Shown in pieces: positions 37,842 to 49,130 of a stretch of DNA of 64,000 nt. The translations under genes and the position numbers were made by a program. Source of the stretch: Lucifuga dentata (Eukaryota; Chordata; Actinopteri; Ophidiiformes; Bythitidae); assembly GCA_014773175.1 (NCBI GenBank), contig VXCM01000155.1:62001-126000 (forward strand). The letters are read 5' to 3'. The number at the start of each line of letters is the position of its first letter. Within the stretch, counting starts at the first letter, position 1. A model generated the notes under the pieces. That model saw only the letters and a list, made by a program, of their open reading frames with translations, was not told the origin of the DNA and did no database searches.

Positions 37842-38543
37842 CAATCTAAGTGTGCTGGCATCTGTTAAAGGGCAGATGTCAAGTGGACTTTAATTTCTGC
37901 TCTTTCCCATAAACTAACTATGGATGATGGAAAACACATATAAACTCATACTTACATACACAGGATAATGGGTGGAAGGGCACATATATATTTTATAAAT
38001 TAATAATGCAGTATGTAGAGGAGGTAACTGTCATTTCCCTCCCTTTTTTATTCTTTGCTGCCAATCACTGTGATATTGTTAAGGACAGATGGGGCATACT
38101 TTTGGAATTCAGATGTTTGTCTGAGTCATCTTCTGCTTTCTCAACTTCCTCTGAAACGTTCTGCTTCAACTGCAACATTTCATGTTTTTTTTTTGATTGA
38201 GAGGTAATATCTCTGTTTTTCTGATTCTCTGTCTCTCTGCATGGCTTTTAATATCACCCTGTTTCAGCAGAAAGATTTAGGAACATGTATTATCTTTATT
38301 TCCAGGAATCTTGTTAGTGATGCACAAAGACAGGGCCTCAGATTACACCGTCGCTTCACTGCTCCTGGCTTACTGTGTTAAATGATTTTATTCCATCTGT
38401 ACCATCTGAAGTGTTTCTTTTTAATTACTTCTTGGATTGTTGTTGGTCAATTGTTGTTGGTCTGTAGTCATTAGAACAGTCATTGCATCCAATTTGGGCT
38501 ACAACAAAATTTAATTGAATTCAGTTCATTTCTGTAGTCTCTC

Positions 38544-38591
<48 letters not shown>

Positions 38592-38736
38592 ACTCTCTCT
38601 CATCTCATTCTCACTTGGTATAACACTGTCTAGTTCATGCACACAAACACATTCAAACACTCATGCACTTTGCAACTTTGACTTATTAGCTCACAGTGCA
38701 GCAGACTAGGACAGGCTGCAGCTATGCATTACAATA

Positions 38737-38769
<33 letters not shown>

Positions 38770-39471
38770 CAATCTAAGTGTGCTGGCATCTGTTAAAGGG
38801 CAGATGTCAAGTGGACTTTAATTTCTGCTCTTTCCCATAAACTAACTATGGATGATGGAAAACACATATAAACTCATACTTACATACACAGGATAATGGG
38901 TGGAAGGGCACATATATATTTTATAAATTAATAATGCAGTATGTAGAGGAGGTAACTGTCATTTCCCTCCCTTTTTTATTCTTTGCTGCCAATCACTGTG
39001 ATATTGTTAAGGACAGATGGGGCATACTTTTGGAATTCAGATGTTTGTCTGAGTCATCTTCTGCTTTCTCAACTTCCTCTGAAACGTTCTGCTTCAACTG
39101 CAACATTTCATGTTTTTTTTTTGATTGAGAGGTAATATCTCTGTTTTTCTGATTCTCTGTCTCTCTGCATGGCTTTTAATATCACCCTGTTTCAGCAGAA
39201 AGATTTAGGAACATGTATTATCTTTATTTCCAGGAATCTTGTTAGTGATGCACAAAGACAGGGCCTCAGATTACACCGTCGCTTCACTGCTCCTGGCTTA
39301 CTGTGTTAAATGATTTTATTCCATCTGTACCATCTGAAGTGTTTCTTTTTAATTACTTCTTGGATTGTTGTTGGTCAATTGTTGTTGGTCTGTAGTCATT
39401 AGAACAGTCATTGCATCCAATTTGGGCTACAACAAAATTTAATTGAATTCAGTTCATTTCTGTAGTCTCTC

Positions 39472-39518
<47 letters not shown>
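37631..39518. repeat. Perfect tandem duplication, 928-bp unit
   Basis: Copy 1 is 37631-38590 and copy 2 is 38591-39518; both start with AACT followed by a CT tract, and AACT recurs at 39519. I see no substitution between the copies, and the internal GT tract has 15 units in both. The only difference is the opening CT tract, 32 bp longer in copy 1. Breakpoints lie in CT repeats. Either a very recent duplication by slippage or unequal exchange, or an assembly duplication. It carries no exon; a 64-codon ORF appears twice because of it. Confidence 0.92.
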
Positions 39519-39519
<1 letters not shown>

Positions 39520-39623
39520 ACTATTGAAGTTAGTTGACTCTTAATTTCAGGACCTCAAGTCTTTGTGTGTCTTTCTCAGTGGCTACTGGATCAGAACAAA
39601 AGTTTTTGTTTTTGTGTTCCTAG

Positions 39624-39784
39624 GAACACTGTTGGTGGAAGACATGCAGATAAACGGCGTGGCAGAGGGTCCGGATCGTACCATTTCTCTTTCCCTAAAG
39701 GACAACCATGACTACTGGGTAATTCTTGACTCTGCTAAACAAGCCCTGTACCTCAACAGCACCGGACGGATTCTGGATAGAGAT
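39624..39784 (+). CDS. pcdh15: pcdh15 coding exon: EC1 central strands
   Basis: 161 bp, acceptor TTCCTAG, donor GTAAGA, phase 1 to 0. Encodes residues 67-120. The segment [10 protein letters not shown] is nearly identical to mammalian PCDH15 EC1. It is followed by the conserved Leu-Asn-Ser-Thr-Gly-Arg, which includes an N-glycosylation sequon, and by the Leu-Asp-Arg-Asp motif (117-120) that contributes to the EC1-EC2 calcium site. Confidence 0.96.
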
Positions 39785-40295
39785 GTAAGACAGCTGTACT
39801 ATTTTGCTCTGACCTTGTCTGTGTTGCTGTGTTCTGTTATCAACTGTTGCTATTTTTTCCTCATTTTCTATTTTCCGTCTTGCTCACAATTGATCTTATC
39901 ACTATGTGCTGTATTTGGGCGCTCTAAATGTCAAATTGATAGAAATTGAAATCCCACTGAAACTGAAATCTCACTCGCGTGGTTCCCAATCTTAGTGCCA
40001 CATTTACTCAAGAACATTGTGAATACTAATCATATTGCATTAGCAGAGGACGATGCTCCTTCCAGGTTTTTTTGTTACTTTACTACAGAAGTGGTGGAAG
40101 CATTTTTCCCCCTGTTCTTTTTTTCATCTAAAATTTTCAGAAACACATTTTTTTTGCTCTATTTTTACTGAAAAAATCTCCTTTTGTATTATTGGTGTAC
40201 TGTACCGGTGATGATTTTCCTAAAATCCTCTAACTACCAATGTAACTATTTATTCATCCATCAATCATCCATCCATCCATTCTTATTTGTTTCAG
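39785..40295 (+). other. pcdh15: Intron within EC1
   Basis: 511 bp bounded by GTAAGA and TTTCAG. It holds T-rich runs and a short CCAT repeat (about 40268-40280) just upstream of the acceptor. Nothing else is seen. Confidence 0.8.
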
Positions 40296-40451
40296 CCTCC
40301 CTCCTATATACAGTCCATCGTGGTCCAGGTACAGTGTACCAACGAGCTGATAGGCACAGTGATTTTGCATGAAGTCCGCATCGTTGTTCGAGACCGGAAC
40401 GACAATGCGCCACGCTTCCAGCAGCCAAGATACTATGTCGCCATCAGCGAG
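40296..40451 (+). CDS. pcdh15: pcdh15 coding exon: EC1 end, EC1-EC2 linker, EC2 start
   Basis: 156 bp, phase 0 at both ends, acceptor TTTCAG, donor GTAAAA. Residues 121-172. It contains Val-Gln-Val-Gln-Cys (Cys134, the expected partner of Cys46), a His-Glu-Val-Arg-Ile-Val-Val-Arg strand, and the linker Asp-Arg-Asn-Asp-Asn-Ala-Pro-Arg-Phe (153-161), which supplies calcium ligands between EC1 and EC2. In mammals, recessive deafness missense alleles of PCDH15 fall in this part of EC1. The exon ends at the first EC2 Glu (Ile-Ser-Glu). Confidence 0.97.
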
Positions 40452-41211
40452 GTAAAACACACATGCACACACACACATCCTCTCTTTCTCTCCCTCTCAC
40501 ACACATGCTGACGTGTTTCCTAAAACATCCTGTTTAGCAAAGTCAGAAACATTCCATAAAACTGACTGTGGTGGAATTACTTTGCTGTCCTTCACCTAAT
40601 TCCGGAGACATTTACTTCACTTACCCTGCAGCGCTGCTGTCTATCATGCTGGCAGGTACAGGACTCGTGGGTTTGAGACCAGAGACTGTGGGAGAAAGCT
40701 GCACTTCAGGCCTGCATGAGTAACACTTGTATCAGTTGTACTGCAGAGAGCATTTCCGTGCTGCTCTGTGGGTCATGCCTGGTGCTAACAATGCCAAGGT
40801 TAGAGGCTGCATCCTGTGTGATGACCTATACTCAGGAATATATGTTAGTAGAGATGCACTGCACACCTGTACGTGTTTTAAATTAAAATCCCACATCAAA
40901 AGCTGTTGTACGTGGCACTTGGCTGTCAGAGTAAGGTTGAAGGGCAGTAATATAAGCAGAGAAAAGAAGACTTTTGGCAGCCATGGAATGGATCTAAATC
41001 TGTTATTCCAAGGCTACCGGAATAGCCTTTAAGCTGCCAATCTCTCGGTTAGCGTGTCCTCCAGAGTCTGGGGAAACAGAATTTAACTAGAAGAGGTTCA
41101 AGCTTAAACTGGACAAGGATTCATGCAGCTGCTGCCAACACAGACCCTAGGCGGGCCTGGTAGAATGTCTCATTATGCAGTCTTTCACAGCCTGTCCAAC
41201 ACAATCTGTCT

Positions 41212-41245
<34 letters not shown>

Positions 41246-43336
41246 TTGTTTTTTCTGTGTTTGTAACTTTCTCCCTTGTCCCCTTTTCTCTTTCTCCTGC
41301 CCCTTCAGCATTTCCAGCTCTCCATTATGCCTCCTTATCCTGACCTCTCCACCTTTCCTTTGCTACTCTATACATTTCTCATTGTCTTTTTCCTCTTTCT
41401 TTTATTCTCTCTGTCCTTGGCCCCTTATCACCGCTCACAGCTCCCTTTTCTCATCACTTTTGTTAAAATAATTCCCTCCATTCACCTCAATAGCTATACC
41501 GTATAATTTAAGAGATGCATCGTAAAAACTTTAAAATATGATTTCTTTGCCAGGCCAAGGCAAGTGAGGACAATTTGGTTGTGATAATTTAAAAATGTGA
41601 ATATATTTATTCAGAATGGGGCAATATTTCAAAAGCAGCAGCAGATTTATTCAGATCTGAGTGGAAGACTCCTCATTAGTCAGACAACTATCGTCTAATT
41701 CTCTCCTGCTGTCCCCAGAACTCTAACGAATGCCAGTACAGTACTTTAATAGTCAGGGGCCAATTCAAGGCAAACTTTATCTGTATTAATTTTGGTTCTA
41801 GTTGTTTATTAAAAACAGTTTAGCGAAAGCAAAAAAAAAAAAAAAAACAAAAAAACAGACCCTGGCCATGCATTGTTTTGATAGACAGACTGAGAATCAG
41901 TACTGCTATTAATGACAACAGTGCAAAGTGTTCAGCCTGATGCAAGCTGTAATAGTGATGCATCACAATTGCAATATTTCAGTGTGTGATCAGTATTCTT
42001 AAAGCAACTAAAATTAACAAAGTTTATCCTTCTGTATCCACACTTTCTTTCTAGACTGCTACAGGAAATAACATAACTCCTATGAAGACACTATAATTTA
42101 GCCCCCAATCTCTGTAGGACAGATGGAAAGATAGACACTCCATGCTGTCTGTGTTTTCTTTTTGTCTTTTTTTTTTTTTTTTTTTNTTTTTTTTTTTTTT
42201 TTTTGTGCAAAGGAGCAGCTTGCAGATCACAAAATGTTACACACTGATTTTCCTTCTAAAGGTCCAGTGAATCGCAATAAGCATGAAACTGAAAGTCATC
42301 TTGTGTTATTTTTTTTGTTCAGATATCAGGCTCTTGCATGTGAGAAGCCTCTTACTGTCAGATCACGGTCATCAGTGCCACATACTTACATTTTGCTTTA
42401 CAATTTTATAATTTATTTAACCAATTAAACCCCTTATGTTCCTTTTTTAAATTTTCTTGTAAATATTTAGTTTCTTACTGTGTGACATATATTCTCTACG
42501 TGCATGTTTTAGCACTTTATTGAATCTACCTGATGCTTACAGTTAGGAAAAATTTCAATCCCAGATACTAATTTTTAATGGCTACACAGTCATATCAAAT
42601 GTAAATATTGCACATATTATGCTTTTTTTTTTAAACACATTTCCCTGAATTTTATCTTGCCATATTTGGTATCATTTGGATTTTCGCTATAATTTAAAAT
42701 AAAGTTGTCCAGCTTTGAATAATGCTTGGATGAAAAAATTAGTTTCCAATGATGGAGCCACTGCTGGTTACTACAGAGTTTAATGTCAATGGTACAGAAA
42801 ATGAAAGTATTTCAGCCAAACTTTAAAAAGTATACAAAACTATAAACTTTTATCCACACACATAATTCTGATCTTGTGAGTGGCAAAATGTACGAATGAT
42901 AGATGTGTGCGTCAGCTTTACTAGAGTGAAAAAAACAGCAACAGAGCCTTGAGACAAATAAAATCATGAATGCAGAATGTTTATGGTCCATAATAGACCA
43001 AATATATGATTGTGATGCATATTTAGAGGATCCAAACACATTTTTATTAGGCTACAGTGTGTGCTCCTGTGTGTGTGTGTATATGCAGAATTGGGTAAAA
43101 GGCATATTTGTATGCATCTGTTTATACTGTGCATACTGTATAAGTGGATCCATGAGTATATACAGTACAGAATCTGTGTATATGTGCACATGTTGAGTGT
43201 GTTTAGACTGTTCTTAGTGCACATAACACACACAAAGCCATTTTTCAATGTTTTTAGGAAACAATAATCACATTAAAATTTGACTTGCAGATTATTTTAG
43301 CATAACCAAATTTAAATGCTCTGCCTCTGTTTCCAG
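40452..43336 (+). other. pcdh15: Intron between EC2 exons
   Basis: About 2.9 kb. It has a CT tract near 41212-41247 followed by pyrimidine-rich sequence to 41480, an A run (41830-41860), and a T run with N at 42186. A GTGGGTTTGAGACC motif near 40668 is only box-B-like. No exon is recognised. Confidence 0.7.
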
Positions 43337-43456
43337 CTGACACCAATAGGAACTACTATCTTTTCTGGTTTCTCGGGGACCAATGGGGCAACGGACATTG
43401 ATGATGGGCCCAATGGACAAATTGAGTACACCGTCCAGGACAACCCTAATGAGCCG
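43337..43456 (+). CDS. pcdh15: pcdh15 coding exon: EC2
   Basis: 120 bp, phase 0, acceptor TTCCAG, donor GTAGGT. Residues 173-212: Leu-Thr-Pro-Ile-Gly-Thr-Thr-Ile-Phe, then [16 protein letters not shown]. The Asp-Ile-Asp-Asp-Gly-Pro-Asn-Gly block (192-199) is the EC2 calcium-binding DXD-type motif and is invariant in known PCDH15 proteins. It ends Asn-Pro-Asn-Glu-Pro. Confidence 0.97.
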
Positions 43457-45019
43457 GTAGGTTATTCATCTGCTAAGGGGTTATTTCTACTCAGCAGCTT
43501 ATATAGGCTCAAAATATCGTTTTATACCACAGAAAATCTGACATATTCCCCTCTACTAGCAAATGCTTTTAAATGCTATATGCTATTATAGCTCAGGGTT
43601 CAGAAATACACTCATCTTCTGTATAAATTATAGGAAATAATCTGACCTCAGGAACAGATGGGCCATTAATTAACTCTGGCCATGCATTGTTTGAAGATGA
43701 GATAATTATTGATGAAGAATGTCTCATTTACATTTTTAATACAGACATGGCACACTCCCTATTTAATCTACTTTCATTCCCTCTGTTTTCTTAAGTAGAA
43801 TGAGATCAGAGGATTATGTTATGAAAGCATGGAGATTTTCACTCCTTAGCTCTCATTATGAATACTAATAAAATCTGAATCTCTCCTCTCTTTGTGTTAC
43901 TTTTTTTCTTGCCATATTCCACTTGCCTCCTTCTCACTTTGTTCTCTCCTCTTGTGTCCAGTCGTATCATGTAGATCATGGAAGTTCAACAATCTTTAGC
44001 TCTGAAACTTCCCTATTAAACAAAACTCAAGTTGATTTTTAATACAGGCTGATTGAGTAACACAGCCACTTTCTGTTACAGTCATAACCTTTACTGCTTA
44101 TTCTGCTGTGACTGTTACTGCTACATTTATTTGAGTTACAGGTGCCCTTTTCAAACTACGCAAAAACATTTCAGTGTTTCTCACCAAAATGCACCAAGTG
44201 TATTCTGGCCTAATAAATACAATGCATGCATTTACAAACGAATAAAACATTTGAATGTTTACATCGGATTGCCTTCTTCGTTGTAGCTGCAATGTGTAAC
44301 ATTGTATGAGCTTTTGGTGTTCATTTGCATCCTTGCGTGTCTGCTGTTAGAACACGAGATACAAACTGTCAGCACCAGCTCATTTAAACATTGCTCTACA
44401 GCACCACTAGTGGTCAAAAAAGTTCACTGTGGGAACTGGACGTAAGGCTACATTTACACCAGGTCTTGATCCACAATTATGATTTTTTTTGCCTATATCC
44501 GATTTTTTTGATAGCCTCTTTATAGACCTAAAACAACCCGCATGCACAAACAAGGGTTTAGTTTCTGAGATAGTCACAACGAGGCAAGCTATTGTTTTCT
44601 CCAAGTCTGCAGAACGTATTACTATATTTTTAGATGGAGAAGGACTGGAGCGCTTGTTGCAGTATGGCCACATGCAGCAATAATCACTGCTGTGTCATTC
44701 ATATGCCAACAGAGTAAAAAAGTGTTACATTTTTGATGTCCAAGTCAGAATGAAATGGAAAATCAAATCTTTTTGTTTGGATGATGGTAGAATTGGCAGA
44801 TATCAGATACATATCAGATTTACTTCCACTTATGCATGTGGCTCAAAATGGAGAAATAAAAATATCTGGTTCCATGTGCTTTTTGCTGTGTACGTGTTCA
44901 GCACATTATCTAGGATCAAAACATCGGAATTGGTCACATGTACTTGCTGATGTAAATATAGCAAAAGTGAATTAGTATGTAAAAATGTGTGTGTCTGACT
45001 GTTTATCTGTGTGTTTCAG
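43457..45019 (+). other. pcdh15: Intron within EC2
   Basis: About 1.6 kb bounded by GTAGGT and TTTCAG. Its right third is occupied by the transposon-like element 44446-44962, which ends about 57 bp before the next exon. A phrase CAGCACCACTAGTGGTCAAAA near 44400 is reminiscent of other fish repeats. Confidence 0.7.
44446..44962. repeat. DNA-transposon-like element ending close to an exon
   Basis: The left end starts GGCTACATTTACACC and the right end finishes GATGTAAATATAGC, an imperfect inverted pair. The right half aligns with 16795-17075 (shared GGCAGATATC, ATGTGGCTCAAAATG, CCATGTGCTTTTTGCTG and GGAATTGGTCAC-like phrases). The family resembles fish non-autonomous hAT-like repeats, but no target duplication is clear. 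No coding potential. Confidence 0.6.
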
Positions 45020-45130
45020 ATGGGCAAGAAAACCTTTGACATCCCTCTCACGATGCTTGGCTCTGTAGTTCTCAGAGAAAGACTGAACTATGAGGAGATA
45101 ACGCGGTACCTGGTCATCATACAGGCTAAT
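45020..45130 (+). CDS. pcdh15: pcdh15 coding exon: EC2
   Basis: 111 bp, phase 0, acceptor GTTTCAG, donor GTAAGC. Residues 213-249: [20 protein letters not shown], then [12 protein letters not shown] is the EC2 version of the LDRE calcium motif, and Gln-Ala-Asn precedes the usual Asp, which is encoded by the next exon. Confidence 0.97.
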
Positions 45131-46059
45131 GTAAGCTTCTGTGGGTCATTCTTTGTGTGTGTGTGTATTTGACAGAGTGGGTATCAAAGTCCAAATCTGT
45201 CAAACACACCAAAGTTTCCTTATATTGTTTTCAACATTTTATTGATGCTGGCGCAAATCAGAAAAACAAACAAATCACAAATTTAAGAATTCCTGTCACC
45301 AAGATTTTGTAACACAGAACAACAGCACAAAAATATATACCNAAAAAAAAAAAAAAAAAAAGGAAGCTTGAAAGAAATTCAAATAAGTAATAACTATGGC
45401 AATGGTGATACCAGTAATAACGATCACAGCAATAAAGGGTGTAATAAAATTAACAGTATCACTGAGTAATAATTCAACGTGGCAATATTGATATCATAGT
45501 AAACTTCTGAAAGAGTAATAAAAAAGGAATAGGGAAGAGAAAAGAAAAAAAAAAAAAANAAAAAATATATATATATATATATATGTATATATGTGTATGT
45601 ATATACACTCACACCAGTGCATCAGCACCAACAAAGTTTCCTTATATTGTGACAAAAATGAATATTTGGAATTAGGATTTTATTTGAATCTAGCATTTAG
45701 CATGTTTGCTATACGGTTGTTCTAATATAAGCCAGCTCTCCTTTGTGGGAGTTCAGTCTGTAGCCTGGAGTGTTATTATTTTTATGTAAATTTGTGTCTT
45801 AAACAGCCTCAGACTAGATCTGTTCTCTTGAGGGATCTATTCCTATCCTTAATTACCATTAATGACTTTGTTAATAGAATTGTTTTGTTTGTTTTATTTC
45901 ATAGCACTTTATAAAAGGCTACAAATATAGTTACGTTTACTTAACACACAAAACTGACTCATGGTTTGTAGTTTGAAGGATAAACAAGTGGGACTTAACA
46001 GTTTGAGTTTCTGATTGTGCATTATGATTTCCATAATGAGAAGGAAACTTCACTTACAA

Positions 46060-46095
<36 letters not shown>

Positions 46096-47036
46096 AAAGT
46101 ACATATTCATGTGTCTCAAGGCCCATTTACCCTGGAAGCTTTTATTAAAAGCCAGGAGAAAGATTAATGTGTTTTTGACTGCTTGAAAGGCTGACATATT
46201 CATTGTTCATCAACAGTATAATACAATATGAGTGTTTTAGCTGCTGAGTATTAATTTTCAGAAAAGACTCTCAGAGATCAGAGTAACCATTAAAAACAAA
46301 GATAAAATAATAACATCCTGGAGAAAACTTTTCATTGTGTTAAGTGGGAACAAATTAATCAGTGATTGATGTGGCCATAAACAATTAAAGCAGAATCACA
46401 TAATACTGTATCTAAAAGAAAGTGATTTATGAATCATTCCAAGCCAGTCTCCCTTCTAGTTCAATGGGCAGATCTTCAGCACATACTATAATTTTACACC
46501 TTGCTTAGGATTTGCATTTTATATTTTACAGCTATTAATTAATTTTATCTTTTCACCAATACAATTTGAAGGCTAACATGTGTCATGTCCATTCACATTA
46601 GAATGTCTAAAGCCGTGTTCATTTTGTCTGAATGCCATTTCAGTTTACACAGCACAAATGTGTTTTTTGTGTAATACAAGGTCAAAAGCTTGAAACTTTA
46701 CAGGTTTGCAATGTGTGATTGAATGGGCAATTAAGAGTTTCCACTTCAGCTCTTCGTTCTTTATCAGCTGCTTTATAATACATGAATGTGAGTGAAATAC
46801 AGTAAATGCAGTGGTGAAAGAACAAGGAGAATTGATCTTTTTCATGCACAAGCAGTCTGTGGGGAGCTGTGCTGATAGAACACCACTTGTAATACATTAG
46901 ATTTATCTGTTTAGCTGTTATCGGTATGATATGAGTGCATGTAAAGACGCTTCAGAATGCAGATGTCATCCAAGATACTGAAAGCTTCCTGTGGTTTAAG
47001 TAAAAGCTACAATAAAAGCTCTGTGTGTGTGTGTAG
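45131..47036 (+). other. pcdh15: Intron within EC2
   Basis: About 1.9 kb. It holds A runs with Ns at 45342 and 45559, an AT/GTAT microsatellite (45566-45605) and a T run (46065-46091). A GT run lies directly at the acceptor, which reads GTGTGTGTAG. No exon or other gene is recognised. Confidence 0.75.
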
Positions 47037-47207
47037 GACCGAGCACCGTATCCCAGCGACCGCCGCACAGCCACAGCTACTCTAACTGTGGATGTGCTGG
47101 ATGGTGATGACTTGGGTCCCATGTTTCTACCATGTACACCAGTGGGAAAAACACGTGACTGTAGTCCCATCACATACCGGGCTAACATACTGGAGCTTAC
47201 AGATCCG
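47037..47207 (+). CDS. pcdh15: pcdh15 coding exon: EC2 end and EC3 start
   Basis: 171 bp, phase 0, acceptor GTGTAG, donor GTAAGT. Residues 250-306. The strand Ala-Thr-Leu-Thr-Val-Asp-Val-Leu leads into the linker [12 protein letters not shown] (271-282), which is identical to mammalian PCDH15. This is the non-canonical EC2-EC3 linker with Leu-Gly where most cadherins have Asn-Xaa. Cys282 and Cys291 (Thr-Arg-Asp-Cys) form a conserved pair, probably disulfide-linked. The exon ends Leu-Glu-Leu-Thr-Asp-Pro in EC3. Confidence 0.97.
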
Positions 47208-47236
47208 GTAAGTTTGTGTAGTAGATGTGCTTTGTG

Positions 47237-47680
47237 CGATGGTTTATTAAGGCCATATAAGACCAACAAAAAAAAAAAAAAGNAAAAAAAAAAAAAAGGC
47301 GAGGAGGGCATTATTTTGAGTTTTTAAACTCACGAATTTGCTAGTTTTTAACTCACAAAAATAATAAGAGGAATCAGAACCACCTCACATTGTGACTGTG
47401 CCTGCAATAGATGACCTTATTAAATTATACCTTATTAAATTATACTTATTAAATTTGCAAGTTTTTAAAACTCAGAAAAATAAGGAGAATGGGGGAATTG
47501 GAACTGCCTCATGTTGTAACTATGCCTGCAGCACATGACCTTATTAAATTATACTTTTCTATCGGATTTAGCAATAAAAAAATACTTGTGCTTTAGTGCA
47601 AAATCATCAAATTGTCATAAGCATACGGACTTTTAAATCTTGCACATTTGCGAGTTTAAAAACTCAAAATAATTCTACCC

Positions 47681-47711
<31 letters not shown>

Positions 47712-47739
47712 TCTTATATGGCCCTAATACGCTATCGTA
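47237..47739. mobile_element. Foldback/MITE element with long inverted repeats and matching 8-bp flanks
   Basis: Arms of about 100 bp (47237-47340 and 47642-47739) are inverted copies, sharing TATTA(A/G)GGCCATATAAGAC, a long A tract, and ATTATTTTGAGTTTTTAAAC. The 8 bases GCTTTGTG occur immediately outside both ends (47229-47236 and 47740-47747), a probable target-site duplication. Inside are two direct copies of a block of about 110 bp, each ending ATGACCTTATTAAATTATAC (47333-47440 and 47451-47555). The 8-bp duplication suggests hAT or a similar superfamily. It inserted 22 bp after the donor of the preceding exon. Confidence 0.78.
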
Positions 47740-47994
47740 GCTTTGTGTACAGGATATGTATTTGTATATCTGTGTCTAAGGCATGCTGTGCTTGACTCCA
47801 TTACTTCTCATCTTCACTAGACAATGGTAGTGTGTTTGTGTGTGTGTATGTATGTGTGTGTGTGTGTGTGTATGTTGGTCTTTGTTTTGAGTTGCTGTAG
47901 GTACAGTGTTTATCTCTTTTCTTGGAATAGTTTTAGCAGTCTTTGCTGCTATAAGCTGAGTCATATTAACATTTGGTTTTAGGGTTACAGGATT

Positions 47995-49130
47995 TTCTGA
48001 TGATTTTGCATGTTTTCAGCCCAATAAATACAACACATATGCATGTTATGTTACTGATAACCATTTTCCAAAACATAAAACCGTGTTTTTGTTGTTTTTT
48101 GTTTTTTTTTTTTTAATTTCACCATATCCCCTAATCTTTCAAAATCAAATGTTCAGGTGATACATTCACCTTAAAAATTAAACTTTTTGCCTGCAACCAC
48201 TTGTAGAAGTCACAGTTGTTTTAATTTCTCAGTAAAAGCAGTTTTCTCCTGGCAGATGCACATTTTTTTCTATGTAGCTCTATGTATCTTTGAATTAAGT
48301 AACTTTGGCGAAACATTTAAAAGACCATACATGCATGTTTGCAGGTTTGAGCCTAATATATTCCATACATGTAAGGTTACTGATAATCATTTCCCAAAAG
48401 ATGAAACTGTATTTCAGCTTTCCTGATATTTTGCAAAATCTCTTAATCTTCCAAAATCAAATATTCAAGCGATACACCCACCCACCTTAAAAAGTGATAC
48501 ACACACCTTAAAAAATTGATGTTTGCTGCTAATAGTTATGCAAAATTATGAAGTCACAGTCATTAAAATTTTTCGATAAACGCAAGTCTTCTTTTGGGAC
48601 TATATTCCCTGGTGGAAACATACATTCATTCTTACCTTTTTATTGCACTTAAACGCTAAAACTATGAAACTTTGAAAAAACCTGAATACATGTCACGATG
48701 ATGATCCCAAGAACGTTTCAAGTATCTAGAAGTTGATTTTAATAGTGTAACAGAATGAACTGAAACCAATGGCGGTCTGGAAGGTAGGAAAAACATTTTT
48801 TAACTCACCGTTCCAGTAGTATGCTTTGGGAAATGATTGTAACCTTACGTGTATGAAAATTAAATATATTAGGCTCAAACATACAAAATGGATGGCATGG
48901 TCCTTTAATACACATCTTGTTCAGTGTGATGGATTATCTATCTCAAGCACTTTCAAGTCTCTACACGTTTGTTTTAATATCACACTGGAATGAACTGAAA
49001 CCAAAGGCACTAAAAACAATTATAATATTTAGTATTCCAGCAGTTTGTCTTGGAAAATGGTTAGTAGTAATGGAAAATGTATTTATTGGGCTCAAACATG
49101 CAACATTACTGGTATGGTCCTTTCAGTTGG
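47995..49130. repeat. Large palindromic array: two direct plus two inverted diverged copies
   Basis: Two diverged direct units occupy the left arm (about 47999-48240 and 48315-48560; both have GTTACTGATAA-CATTT and CTTTCAAAATCAAATGTTC-like phrases). Two units in opposite orientation occupy the right arm (about 48690-48910 and 48930-49130). For example, GAGCCTAATATATTCC at 48350 is matched by the inverted AATATATTAGGCTC at 48864, and AGCCCAATAAATAC at 48018 by GTATTTATTGGGCTCA at 49079. The layout is that of a foldback transposon with repeated subterminal blocks. No ORF of interest. Confidence 0.7.

Larger units (their letters stand above)
31443..39623 (+). other. pcdh15: Intron within EC1, transposon-rich
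   Basis: About 8.2 kb. It holds MITE copies at 32367-32880 and 35330-36217, a Tc1/mariner-type MITE nested in the latter, a 64-bp duplication around the N at 36641, GT at 33487-33509, a CA tract (37081-37129), and the tandem duplication 37631-39518. A long T run with an N lies at 33555-33594. No coding exon is recognised between 31442 and 39624. Confidence 0.7.

Noticed and set aside
38006..39128. Two identical 64-codon ORFs 928 bp apart, at first sight a duplicated small gene.
   Set aside because: They simply mark the tandem DNA duplication; no domain, and no sign of translation.
40660..40690. Box-B-like GTGGGTTTGAGACC as a tRNA or SINE head.
   Set aside because: No matching box A, acceptor pairing or SINE body could be found around it.
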